64,000 nt of DNA from Paraphysoderma sedebokerense (Eukaryota; Blastocladiomycota; Physodermatomycetes; Physodermatales; Physodermataceae). The stretch spans positions 1 to 64,000 of the forward strand of contig JAHLJZ010000070.1 in NCBI GenBank assembly GCA_025602915.1, given 5' to 3'. Position 1 is the first letter of the stretch; every line of letters begins with the position of its first letter. Under the pieces are notes generated by a model. The model saw only the letters and a list, made by a program, of their open reading frames with translations. It made no database searches and was not told the DNA's origin. Both the position numbers and the translations under genes were made by a program. Of this stretch, positions 11,052-22,145 are shown piece after piece.

Positions 11052-12345
11052 CTATATATGTCCAAATCCAAGTCTCCTTCGTTCGTCGTTCCATCTCGCA
11101 TTTTTAATTTCGTTTAAATCTCTCTTAAGAAACACTTCTCCTTTTACGTTAAACCCCCATTTCATGCCTCTGTCTGTTAATACCACGTCCGAGTAATGAA
11201 GCGACGAAAATTTATCGGGTGAAGAATGGGTATCTACGGCACATTTCAACGCCATGTATTTTAATAGAGATTTAGGGAATGCCGATTGCATGGTAAATGA
11301 TGGAGTATAAGGAAGGTCGGATACGGAAATCCAATGGTGGGGATTCAATTTTGAAGACGGGCTCGACCGGGTGGAGTGAGTTGAATGGATAGGATGGGTA
11401 GACCTGGGGGAAGATCCACCAGACATGGAAGTTTTCCACTGAAGATTCGTCCCCTGGGAATCATCGACACTGGCTCTAATAACATTTTCCCCACTTCTAC
11501 TTTCATCTCTCTCGTCTTCCTCCTCCTCAGATTTTGGAACGAAGGATATTCGTATGATGTCCGCCCGCCCACTCCACTGTACTTTAGAATCCCACTCTTT
11601 CAGATTTTGTTTATCATTCCATAATATTCTTGCATTCATACTATTCACACCTGGAAAAGAATGCGGAACGTATAGTTTTGGCGTGTACTCTGATAATAGT
11701 TTTTCTGTTTGTATATACACACTACAGAGTATCGGTTGTTTGTTTTGGTCGGGGGAATGGATGCGTCCTGTATTTCCGAAGATTGGAAAGTGCAAATGTG
11801 CCTCGCCGGTTTTTGGAGTCGAAGAAGGTGAACGTTGGCATTGATGTAGTCGAGCGTCCTCGACGGTTTCGTAAACGTAAAGTCGTTTTCCAAGGACGCC
11901 TTCCGTCAGAAAATTACGGGAAGGTGGAGAATGCGAAGTCTTTGATGGATCACCGCAATATCCTATCAACTTTTCGGCTTAGTAATATGTGCGCAAAAAA
12001 CCAAGCTTGTTATTCTTACCATGGTAACCGATCCACGTATATTGACATCCATGCTTCAACTTTTTGAATGAAGTCCGTCTCTGTAATCTAGTTTGACCTG
12101 CTGGTGGATAGAGACATAGGTCGCTTGGTCTCCGCAATAGGTTCATATCATTCACCACTATTGATAATACATTCAAATTCATATCAAGACTGAAGTAACG
12201 AAGAGTGTAAAAAGAAGTAAATGCACTGACGTTCGGAATTTATAACCTCCCCATTTACATTCTCAATCTCCTTCGCTGCCTTTACCAGTCGCGGAGAAGC
12301 CAGACTGAATACTGTCAGACACAGTGACAGAATCAACCAGCGCAT
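11052..12345 (-). CDS. Secreted ART-like (FVGYHG family) protein, locus A, 387 aa
   Basis: Exons 12345-12231, 12157-12020 and 11962-11052 join in phase to 387 residues. Exon 1 encodes a signal peptide (MRWLILSLCLTVFSLASP). The mature part has CQYTWIGYHGYCGD, then a short gap and GKRLYVYETVEDA, then QPILCSVYIQTEKLL and KLYVPHSFPG. Five to seven loci in this window share this order: a cysteine-flanked GYHG loop, R-(L/F)-Y-(V/T) and a Cys-Ser-(V/I)-Y strand. The loop and following RFYxxD recall the NAD-binding core of exotoxin-A/cholix-type ADP-ribosyltransferases. The catalytic glutamate is not obvious, so enzyme activity is unproven. This is the most divergent and longest member. It has an extra acidic and Ser/His-rich segment and stands alone, 9 kb from the array. 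Confidence 0.6.
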
Positions 12346-13134
12346 CACTTTTGTATCAGAGTATCTGAAGAGTATGATACGAGAGTCAAACTAAAATATA
12401 AATGACACTGAATTTACGGGCTTCACGGTATTTAATGTAATCAAATTGATTGAACACCCATCCATGAATTCGACTGAAATTGGCAGTGATTTTGCATGGG
12501 GCAATGTGCATCTGATCTCAAACGTAGTGAACCAAGCTACAATCGGCTAGCATGTATGTATCCTTAGAAAGGATTGTCAAGGATACCCAACTTGCTTCAT
12601 GGGGTAAAGGGGCATAAAAGTCGTTGCATTATAGTCTGTTTCGACACGCTTATTTTGCATTCATCGTGCGCCTGTGAGTCTGTGACTACACCAATTTGGC
12701 CGGACGTGGAGAAATATGGACCCGACAATGTGGCATTGTGATTGAGCCAAAGCGCCGGGGTTGAATATCCGACAGTTTCAATTCGGCCAAGAGTCCACTA
12801 CTGACGATAATCGGGACTAATCCACCAAGCTTGACTATTTTTACTTTTCCCTCTTCTCGAAATCTGCTGTCTTTATTATGTCTCGATGGTGTCAATTCCG
12901 CACACTCAGAAAAGTCCAATTTACGAGGGAAGCCAATCTGTAATATCATCAGCCAATCACATGCGTCACGTCACGTGTTTGCACCCTTTGCTAAAATTAG
13001 TTTGACTTTCTGCAAAGGAAATTTTTTGTGTCCGGTCGCATCGATATCGTTCGTCGTCTGCAGTGAGAAGATTCTCGTTGTTATCATCGATACTGAAGAG
13101 ATATATCGTTTCTGTGGATAGTGTATTTGTTAAA
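12346..13134. other. Intergenic region with divergent promoters
   Basis: This is the shared upstream region of the minus-strand ART-like locus A and the plus-strand type I membrane protein. An 87-codon minus-strand frame (12949-12686) has no recognisable domain and is not called as a gene. The part next to 13135 is T-rich and carries a CACGTG element. Confidence 0.45.
12972..12977. promoter_or_regulatory. E-box CACGTG upstream of 13135 gene
   Basis: A CACGTG core sits about 160 bp upstream of the start codon of the type I membrane protein, within a local doubled GTCACG. This is the classical site for bHLH factors such as Cbf1. A single 6-mer can occur by chance. Confidence 0.3.
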
Positions 13135-15756
13135 ATGCAGCTTCTGTTGTTGCTGCTGCTCCTTTCCTCCTCCGCCATCTCTCTTGTCAATGCTGGTAAT
13201 GTCCTTTGCAAGTTTTTTTTAGTCACTCCTCGTCGCCGTATTAAACCATATTAACTGGACTCATTTTTCTTCGTTAATCAAAATTTTGTAAATTGCTCAC
13301 GAATAACAGCCTGTTGCTATACAGTCGATTCTAATGTCATCTCTCCTTCCTTCTACGCTATCAATATTACAGCTAAGCACTCTGACTTCGAAAAGGCTAA
13401 AAACTACTCTGTAACCGTCACTTTTGATAAATCGTATGCTGTCACTGATCAATTTGAAGCGCCTTGGAATCTTGCAACTCTTAAATGCTCAAGGGACCGA
13501 GCTTCTTCAGGTAATCCCAACGTTTTCAACTGCGACTTTTCAACTCAAAATCCAACCCGACCAAACGAGTTTGGAGCTTCGTTCAAAGTTCGGGTTCCGC
13601 CTCAAGCTCCTACTGCCAACAGCACAGCCGCCCCAAATATCACCCCAAAAGTTGATAACTTCTTGGTATTCAATCAAGCATGTTCAATTGCAGAATCATG
13701 CCAAGACTTCACCGCTGCTGCTGGGGGTTTTAAAATCGATTCGCCGGTGAATTTGGGACAATTGGGAGTCTTGCCGTTCTACGTCGTCTTGATTGTTGGA
13801 CTCATTTTAGCCGCTATGTTGAGTGGATTTCTAGTTGTAGCTTACAAGAATTACAAGGGGAATCCTGAAGATAGAGAGAAAGGACCAGTGATATCTCCGT
13901 TTGCTCCGACATTACCGAGTTTCGTTGAGAATGATAGGAGAGAAATGCAAGAAAGTGAGAGGAGAAGCAGGTTTAATGTGTTCAAGAGGAAGAAGCCAGA
14001 ATACTTGGTGACAACCATCATGAAACAGGACGGTACACTGCATGTTCGCCACCAAGGTGGAACATCGTCGACAATCGTTCATAAACATATTCCGAAGCAT
14101 GACGTTAAGGAGTCCACATTCGATACTGTTGGTTTGGAGGATCAGATAACCATTCCGATGTCTGCCATCAATATGACCGGTGATTTCTCACAGTCTTTTG
14201 GCCATGGAGATCTTGGTTCTGGGGTTGCCGACGCTAAAATGTTGCCCCATGGTTCTGTCATCGACGCTAAGGAAGTTGAAAAGCTGGAATCTGAACCTTC
14301 CGATATACCAACATCAATTGTTCAATCAGCTGTCGGCTCCGCTTCTACATCTGCCTCGCCATCCCTGTCCCTCAGGCCACCCCCACCCCCCGTTGAAGCG
14401 GAAACCTCTTTATCCCGAAGCGAGTCTCGATCAAGTAGGCACTTAAAGCGAAGAAACACAGATAAGCGGATATCTACACAGTCCTCGAAATCGTTGCAAC
14501 TCGACCGAAGATCATCTCGTTCCAGAAAACGATTGTCAGCCGTATCCCAACATGAATCACAAAACGGTACTTTGGAACGTTCTCTCTCAAAACGTTCCCG
14601 CAAAAGCACTCTTGAACGGGCACCTTCGCGGTCCTCCATTCCTCCTCCTCGGTCCCATTCCCCGCAACCTGCGGGTCAGCCTGCCCAGACGTTGGTTCAA
14701 CTGGATGAGGAAACGATCGAAAAGTTCACGATGTCTACGCCCTCACTCCGTCGCTCTAAATCGCAATCACAAAACTCTCGCAATTCTCCATCTCCTTCCC
14801 TCTCGCATTCCAAATCTCATGCCAATCTCGATAGACGCCGCAGCACTCGAAGAACTCCCGGTTCGCGACCGCCACTCCCTTTCACCGAGGCCACTAACCT
14901 CACGTCCAGTCCTAATCTGACCAAATCTGTCGATTCTCATAACGATCATCCTCCCTCCGCACAGTCTCATCATGTTGAATTTGAGCAGCCACCTTATCTT
15001 GAACCTCATAAAGACAGTGCAATCAGGAGGTGGGCCGAAAACATCGCTAAAGCGAAGGAAGAAGGGTTCTCTTCTCCTGCTCTGTCCGAATCGATGGCTT
15101 CCGTCAATTCCTCAACGGCAGCTAAGAACTCTGAGCCGACACGAATTAGATCACCAACCGGCAGTTCTACCATTTCCGAAATCATTGATCCAGCTGGAAC
15201 AGGTGGGAACGAAATGGATGCCGGAAACAACAAAGGTTCGAGTGTCGGTTTAGGATTGACTCTCTCTCCAGATAACGTTTCGTCTGCTCAGCTCTCAAAT
15301 TCTGATAATAATCGTCAGCACGACCCCAGATCAAATACTGGCAGCGATGACGACGATGACGATAAACCGTTAGCAATGACTTTAGATCGATCTCTTGCAA
15401 CTGCCTTATCCAGCGATCTTTCTAGAATTATTAATAAGGATAATAGTTCAATGAACGACCACGAAAAGGACGAGGATGATATTCCTCTCGCTGCTGTCGC
15501 ATCGACATTATCAAGATCTGCCACCCCATCATTACTTCATATGTCATCACTGACTAATCTCCGTTCATCCTCAAACCGGTCACCATTGCCTCAGAATAAC
15601 AATAATGGTGTCACTGGAACTGGTAGTGGAAGTGGTGTGGGTTCACCTGTTTCTAGATTTGAAGAAGACGAGGAAGATCAACCTTTAGCGCTTGTGCTCG
15701 AAACAAGGGAAACCTTAAAAAGAAAAGATGAAGTGTTGGACGAGTATTTCAGGTAA
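13135..15756 (+). CDS. Type I membrane protein with long disordered cytoplasmic tail, 835 aa
   Basis: Exon 13135-13195 encodes a signal peptide (MQLLLLLLLLSSSAISLVNA). Exon 13310-15756 joins in phase 1 for 835 residues in all. The ectodomain (to about residue 185) has a CC pair, three or four more cysteines and several N-glycosylation sequons. One membrane helix follows (LPFYVVLIVGLILAAMLSG), then about 600 residues of basic, Ser/Arg-rich, disordered tail. Near the C-terminus the same acidic motif appears three times: DDDDKPLAMTL, DEDDIPLAAVA and DEEDQPLALVL. The shape is that of fungal wall-stress or polarity sensors, with a small ectodomain, one helix and a long phospho-rich tail. No named domain is recognised, so function is not assigned. 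Confidence 0.8.
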
Positions 15757-16255
15757 TTGTTTCTTCGGTTGCCATATTGCTTTGCAAGTGGAGCGAAATA
15801 AGGGAAACATAGCACGATCTTGTAATTCCTTGTAATTTGTACATACCGCAAAATTTGTCACTTGTATATGTAATTCTATTCTTCATATTTTACAACCATA
15901 AAATAGAAATAATAAGAAATGTTCCATTGCATTTGTCTTCAATTGACTTTAAAACGCTAAACGGATTGAATGCATAATTCCCACATTAAACCGTTTAGCT
16001 AATCCATAGGACATCGTTACATCGTCCAACATATGATCGTTCAATGTTCAATCTATAAATAGATCAAGTATGATACAACAACAATAATCATGTCTTATCG
16101 ATCCTGTCGTTTGTTTGAAGCGGTCGCGTTTTAAATTCAGATGGGCCCAGTAACCGCGCGAAAGTTGACGTTCAGCAGACCAAGTTAACTCCAGACAAAA
16201 AGAAATTACATCGTCCTGACTTTCTTTACCCAGGCTTTATCACCATTTTATTATT
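15757..16255. other. Intergenic region
   Basis: The 3' flank of the membrane protein carries several A/T-rich polyadenylation-like stretches (AATAAG and AAATAGAAAT types near 15900). The rest is the promoter of the GPCR gene. No further gene was seen. Confidence 0.45.
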
Positions 16256-17450
16256 ATGTCTGCCTCGAGCATGACTTCTCTAACAACGTGGAAACTCCCA
16301 GATGCAAGTGTACCTGGCAATATCATCATTTTAGTAACGAGTTTGCTCGGCACAATCTTGAATTTTCATTTACTATGCGCGTATTATAGAAATAAAAACA
16401 GACTAACAGTTAACCAATACCCACTTGTAAATATGACTGTTGGTGACTTCGGTCTCGCTGCCTCATGTACTTTGGTGTTCGCACTACATTTGATGTATCG
16501 CGATATCGATATGACCTGGTGCCAGGTCAACGGATTTACAAATGTGTTTTTTGCAGGTACTCAGTAATTCATATTATCAAGCTTCTTTATTTCTTCGCTT
16601 ATTTGTAACATATATTAGGTCAAAGTGTTCTAAGTTGCGCCTTACTTGCCGTCGAGCGTTACTTTTTAATCGTTCATTACCACTCTATCACCCGCCGACA
16701 AGTATTCCTATTCTCACTCGGTATATGGTTTAGTTCAACAGCTGTAGCACTTATTCCTATTATATTTAAAACGAACAATTATCCTAAAATTAGCGGGATA
16801 TACTGTCTGAGCGATAACACGTCACAATTTGTTTTTAATCGCGTGTACGCTATCGGATGTCTAACCATTTTGTTAACTGGAATGATATTTTTAAGTCTGT
16901 CGTATTTATTACTCTACAAAAAAGCAACAAAAATTGGCTTTAAATGGGTTTCTGTTGTAAGCATTAATCTCATTTTGAGAGGAAGAATTTCATGCCTTGA
17001 CAAGTTCTATTCGCTGCAGGAAAATTTAAAAGCAGCCGCAGAAACCGATATTGAATGTACAAAAAATGAGGCAAAAATTGCGCAAATGGAATTTACCAAA
17101 AAGTTGGTTTTGATTATCATAACGTTCTGTGTTTGTAAGTAATTATTAGTCTCCGAAAGACAACATTTATGTTATGTGCGTCGACTGACGACATTTCTGT
17201 CGATGACTTTAATTTAGGTTGGGTACCCCATACTATTGTGTTTTTCCACGAACTTATCACTGGTACTCCAATGAATCCCTGGTTCGATGGGCTTGCGGCA
17301 GTTGCGGGGGTAGCTAATTCAGTGGTGAATGCAGTGATTATAATGAATATGGATACTCGGTGGAAGGTTAACTTTCCTCCCACATTAGGGGGCAGTTTGA
17401 AAGGATGGAGAGAAAGTGTAGGGGCTTCACTGGAAAAATTAATGAGTTGA
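16256..17450 (+). CDS. Class A (rhodopsin-like) GPCR, isoform using last exon 4a, 328 aa
   Basis: Exons 16256-16556, 16619-16956, 17020-17134 and 17218-17450 join in phase to 328 residues with seven hydrophobic segments. TM1 carries GTILNFHLL and TM2 LVNMTVGDFGLA (the N and D positions of class A receptors). The TM3 end is LLAVERYFLIV (E-R-Y for DRY), and there is a cysteine before TM3 and one in ECL2 (IYCLSD). TM6 has CVCWVP (CWxP), and TM7 ends NAVIIMNMD in place of NPxxY. There is no lysine in TM7, so it is not an opsin. Such receptors occur in zoosporic fungi and are absent from most Dikarya. The third intron (16957-17019) is 63 bp, in frame, with a GTAAGC donor. Confidence 0.85.
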
Positions 17451-17565
17451 CATAATTGGTATTGATTTCTAGAGATAATATATTGGACACCGTGTGTGAA
17501 TATTTATGGTCAATAGTGAATGAAATTATTCATAAATGGGAACTGATCGTACTTAAATTCACTAG

Positions 17566-17804
17566 GCTGGGTTCCATACGCGATCGGTTTTTCCTACGAT
17601 ATTATAAGTGGCAATATGATGAATCCATGGTTCGATGGGCTTGCTGGTGTTGCTGACATCGCGAACTCGGTTGCGAATGCTCTTATAATTATGAATATGG
17701 ATACTCGTTGGAAGGTTACGTTTCCCTACAATCTCGGGCAATGTGTAAAAGAATACATTATTAGAGCGCGAGGGCACGTTTCTGATTTACTATCTGATAT
17801 TTGA
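17566..17804 (+). CDS. Alternative last exon 4b of the GPCR (TM6 end, TM7, C-tail)
   Basis: A second copy of the GPCR's last exon lies 115 bp after the first. It starts after an acceptor (CACTAG) in the same phase, so exon 3 (ending 17134) can splice to either exon. Both rebuild C-W-V-P. The copy keeps NPWFDGLAGVADIANSV and MNMDTRWKV but differs in the third extracellular loop (IISGNMM against LITGTPM) and in the whole C-tail, which ends LLSDI after 79 codons. Isoform b would be 330 residues. No upstream TM1-5 copy is present, so this is an exon duplication, not a second receptor gene. Whether both are used cannot be told from DNA. Confidence 0.7.
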
Positions 17805-18136
17805 CAAGTTGAGGGTCTTCGTGAGACATAAACGTCTTCGCTGCATAGTTATTGACGGAATTTATTACATTCCTCTTAACTTGGCTTTTATTAAGGCATT
17901 GATGTTTACTGAAGCCGGGAAGCGTAAAATACAACAATATGACTTCTTGATATCGTGCAGGTGCGATGGAAGAGCATTTTACCATGCAAAAGCCATCTTT
18001 CATACAATTTAACCTTGCAGCTGTTACGATGAGCATGAACACTGTATTCCTTTTCCCCACTGATAGCAGAAGAAAGGAATAAATTGATGATAAGGAGAAA
18101 CGAATAATAAAAGCATAGCCGCAATTAGCTCCAGCA
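17805..18136. other. Convergent intergenic spacer
   Basis: This short spacer lies between the GPCR 3' end and the SelO 3' end. A minus-strand frame continues SelO-ward through it with a Cys-rich composition, but it overlaps GPCR exon 4b and is not convincing. It leaves open a spliced alternative SelO C-terminus. Confidence 0.4.
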
Positions 18137-20448
18137 TTAAAATGAATGGTTTGAAGACACATCACATACCTCCGGTACTTCACCTGCCCATTGCTCCCAG
18201 CCTTGTACATTTTCCATTCCCTTCGGTATATCACTGAAAGGATCCGTCATAACTTTCTTCACGTTCTCTACGACTGAGTAGTCACCCTTTTCGGCGGCAT
18301 CGATGGCCACTTGAGCAATCCAATTTCGCAATATAAATTTCGGATTTACCTGTTTCATAGTCGCGGACTTTGCTTCAAGCTGAGACTGTAGCCTGTCTGA
18401 CGAAGGATCCAGATTCCAATCTGAAACAATGCGAGAATTATACTTCTCGATCCAATCTTTCCATTTTGTAGAAACGTCGTCTAGAATACTTTCGTCGAAC
18501 ATTGACTCAGGTTCGGAATTCGGCGTCAACGGATTGCCGAATATCAGATTGAAGATTTCAGTGTTGGCGTTATGTTTAGCTTCCAAGGATATGGGAGCGA
18601 AAGGGTTGTAGGAACTCAAAGCACGGAAGAAAATCGTATAATCTGTTTTTGCGAGCTCCAGTATGCGAAGTAGTGGTTGGATAAGATTGTTAAAATCATT
18701 AGGTTGAGTTGATGTCAATCCGAGTTTCTGCAAATGAGAATAGAAGTAGTCAATGAATACAGTCTCAGTTATATCAAGCGGCCCAAAAGGCTATTTCACC
18801 TTTCTCATTTCATTCGTGTACTTTGACATGAACCAATTTTCATATTTTTTCAACACTTCAATAACACGAGGTGTTGCAGATTTAATCCATTTTTCCTTCA
18901 TTGCGGCATCTATGTCTTTCATTTCGCTATTTTCCAAACGCTCAAATAGATCCACGTCTTCGGCGGTCATACCGCATAACTCCACCAAACAATTCGCCAA
19001 TTTGTTGAGATTCCATAAACCTATTTGCGGTTGGTTCTCAAAACTATAGCGGCCACTCTCGTCGGAATGATTGGCGACATATGTTGGGTCATAGGTATCG
19101 AGAAAACCGAAAGGACCTGAAGAAAAAAGAATAAGCATTAATAAAGTAATAGTGTGATGTCATAGCTGGAAGGTATACCGTAGTCAATAGTCAATCCCAG
19201 AATCGAAAAATTATCAGTATTCATAACTCCGTGTTGCCAACCGTGAACCATCCATAAAGCCATAAGTTCGGCTGTCCGCTTAGTAACTTCTTCGAACATT
19301 CGGAGATAAGGGTTCCCTCCGTTGGCCCATGACAATTCTAATCCATACAGATTTTGCGTTACGTAATCGGCGAGCTTCTTCAAATTCAATAGATCATCTC
19401 GATAAAGAAATATTTCAAAACTGCCGAATCGTACCCAAGACGGCGCCATCCGACAAACAACGGCTCCATCTTCGACCATTTCTCTACGAACCGGTCGAGT
19501 GGTATGAATTAGGGACAGGGCCCTAGATGTTGGAATTTTAAGAGCAGCAAAATGTTCGGAACAAAGAAATTCCCTTATAGAAGATCGGAGAACTGCATAG
19601 CCATCTCCGAATCGAGAATAAGGAGTACGACCAGCACCTAGTTTACATTGTTATCAAAATAGAACTGATTGTCGGACGGGAGAGCAGTGGTACCTTTCAA
19701 TTGAAGTTCCCATCTTTCACCTTTTGCGTTCACGTATTCTCCTAAACTGATCGCTCTACCGTCACCCAGCTGTCCCGCAAAATGACCAAATTGATGACCT
19801 TGAAGAAGCAAACATCAGTGAAGTTAGAAAGTGACGACGATAAAGAGGCGAAGGCTAGTATTTACCAGCATAACAATGTGACCACGGCTTCGACCCTGGT
19901 ATCAATCTATTTCCAGAAAAGTATTCCAAGAATAACTGTTCTTTGGTGGCGGACTGATCTATGTCAATCAGCGACAACGCATCTTCGGAGAAGGAAACTA
20001 AGGCAGACTAGTTAGCTCAAAATTCTATTACAATCAGCAAATGATAAGTGACCACTGTACCCAAAGACGGATTTGGTTGCTCTTCTGGCATGACAAAACT
20101 GTAAGCGGCCTTCTCCACTTGTCTGCTGTTTCGCATTACAGGATTAGAAATCATCAAATCTGGTGTAAGCTTATCTCGAGGTAGGATATCAATGAAACTG
20201 TAGGAATTGAAAATCAATTCAGAGAGAGATACGGAAGACGGCGAATGTTGATTCATTTTGGTTGTATCGACCGCAGCGGGAGGGCACGGCAGTGGGGAAG
20301 ACGATGACATATTTCGGTTGAACAAGCGAACGACCTGATAGTATAACTGGTTGAATGTAGTAGGTGCCAACGGTGTACCGAATGAAGTATTCCTGACAAA
20401 GGCCAAAGCAGGACTACAACGTTTGAATGCAAGCAGAGAAGTCCTCAT
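18137..20448 (-). CDS. SELENOO: Protein adenylyltransferase SelO (YdiU family)
   Basis: About six exons (20448-20061, 19997-19866, then 3' exons to 18137) follow the SelO family end to end. The N-terminal [19 protein letters not shown] is a likely mitochondrial presequence. Family marks are [77 protein letters not shown] (DYGP metal-binding loop), DTYDP and a C-terminal [15 protein letters not shown]. SelO proteins transfer AMP to mitochondrial proteins in redox homeostasis. The end is uncertain. Reading straight on gives [12 protein letters not shown] and stop, while a strong GTATGT donor at the same place could lead to a further small exon. In the read-through form the usual VSCSS-type cysteine tail is altered. 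Confidence 0.92.
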
Positions 20449-20758
20449 GTATCGCAGAGGGGACAACCATGCAAATATATATCATGGAGCAACTTTTGAA
20501 TGAATTCCGGTGAAGTCATGGATTGTGATCGTTTGGCCGATTGAGCAACCATTGAGCCACACAGAGGCACGCTGCAACATGCATAGAAAATTGATCTGGA
20601 CTATTCAAATTTATTCTCTATTATGCCTTAACGTATAGGTGAAGTACGAAAGCAAAACCCTAGCTTTGCAAAAGAAAAATAGTTCTCGCAATAAACAATA
20701 TTTATTTTCTGCTGCTGGTCAATGTCTGCACAATTCTCGATTTTTTAAAAGGTCCTTC
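20449..20758. other. Intergenic region
   Basis: This is upstream of SelO and downstream of the first array member of the ART-like family. No feature is supported. Confidence 0.4.
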
Positions 20759-21681
20759 TCAAATTTTGAATTCCTCTATACCATAAATTTCTCCCCAGGC
20801 CTCCGTAAACTCTGAATCGTCTTTTCCAGAAAGCCAGTCTTTTATTCCAGCTGTTTTATAACTTTGTATATCCGACTCAGCTTTCACAGCCCTGCAATAG
20901 GCCTTCATACTCAATACTTTAATGGCCTCCTTACTCCAAGCTCCCTGGATATCGGTATCGAACACTTTACCATCATTTGTCTCAGAAACACTGTTGAAGC
21001 CTCTTTTGACAAACGTACTTGTACTAAACCTAACCGGTGGTATGTTAATCATCTTTTCATGCCATTTTTTCCAATTCTCTTTCAGCAGGATTTCCTCATA
21101 TATCTCCATTGAATTTTCATTGTAATACAAGTAGCTATTTTCGTCGTTAAATCCGGACCTCTGTCGACGTCTTGAAGGTGGAACTTGGGGAGGAATGAAA
21201 ACTTTGGGCACAAGTGGTAACTTGTCGGCTGCAACAAGTATGGAACACACCATGGGGACCCGTTTGACTTCATCCGGTCCGGCAACATTGCTACTACACG
21301 CCGCTCGGCCAAACTCTATAGTGATGATCAGAAAAGATGTATGAGAGACTTGAAGCTTAGAATATAACTCACCGAACGCACTTGCTGCAGAATCCGTGGT
21401 GTAAAACCGATCACCCAATTGCCGCATCATACTACTCTCTCGGACGACAATTTCTTCCTCTAAACTCTCCTTGTTGTCGCTGCAACTTCCATGGAATCCA
21501 ACAAATCTATTTTGAGAACCGAAAGCTTTCGCACACGATGTTAGAAATACAGAAAGTTGATTTATAATGAAAAATATGCTTAGCGAAATCTACCTGTGTT
21601 TTTCGTGGGTATTGCAAGCGAATTGGGAATATGCAGTATGGTAAGAGCAAACAACAGAGAACAAATTTCAGTTGGCTTCAT
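20759..21681 (-). CDS. Secreted ART-like family protein, array copy B, 265 aa
   Basis: Exons 21681-21594, 21525-21373 and 21315-20759 join with two phase-1 introns to 265 residues. The first exon is a signal peptide (MKPTEICSLLFALTILHIP). Next come RFVGFHGSCSDNK, GDRFYTTDSAASAFGEFG, RAAC, MVCSILVAADKLPLVPKVFI, then YYNENSMEIYEEILL and SKEAIKVLSMKAYC. The GFHGS loop followed by RFYTTD resembles the H and Y motifs of the exotoxin-A/PARP-type ADP-ribosyltransferase fold. The GSC and AAC cysteines probably pair. It looks whole. It shares sub-type features (MKPTEI signal, KLPLVPKVFIP) with copy E and was made with it by a segmental duplication. A lineage-specific secreted protein without enzyme activity is the main alternative. 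Confidence 0.65.
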
Positions 21682-21884
21682 TTGGAGTAAGAACGAAGTA
21701 ATTTGGAGAAATAGCTGTGGCGCAACATTCGACGGAGCCTTTTTATTTTGTTTTTTTTTTATATGAAACTATAGTCACTAAAGCTTTGGTGTGAAATTGT
21801 ATCGATTTGGTTATTCCTTGAAACGGAGAGGGTTGACCCCAATCAAACGCGTTACGATGCGCTTTAATCGAAACGGCATCGGGA

Positions 21885-22090
21885 TGTTTGAAACTCAGAA
21901 CTTATAGCTTCAAACGACATTTCAAATGTGAGGAAAAGAAAAGAAAAGCTTCGCATTTCAATCCTTCGAACGGTTGTGAAACGGGGCCTCCCGCAGGTTT
22001 GAAACTCGTAACTTCAAATTTCAATTGCTATTTCAAAAATGAGGAAAAGAAAAATCATGAATTCGCATTTCAATGATTTTAATGGTTGTG
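21885..22090. repeat. Imperfect direct repeat of about 100 bp
   Basis: Two neighbouring blocks (about 21889-21985 and 21997-22090) share the order GTTTGAAACTC, CTTCAAA, ATTTCAAA, TGAGGAAAAGAAAA, CGCATTTCAAT and GGTTGTG. A single block of the same type lies at about 25265-25340 upstream of copy E, so the element was doubled on one side after the segmental duplication. Confidence 0.6.
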
Positions 22091-22145
22091 GACTTTTATG
22101 CAGTGGCTATTAACACTTCATTAATACATTATTTATTCTGCTTTG

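Noticed and set aside
12686-12949. 87-codon minus-strand open frame
   Set aside because: It lies in a shared promoter region and has no signal, domain or splice partner. An open frame of this length is expected by chance in several places in 64 kb.
16256-17450. Opsin identity for the GPCR
   Set aside because: TM7 lacks the retinal-binding lysine in both exon 4a and 4b.
17761-18234. Cys-containing minus-strand frame beyond SelO
   Set aside because: It runs into GPCR exon 4b on the other strand and has no relation to SelO apart from a KCSS tetrapeptide. It is kept only as a possible alternative tail.
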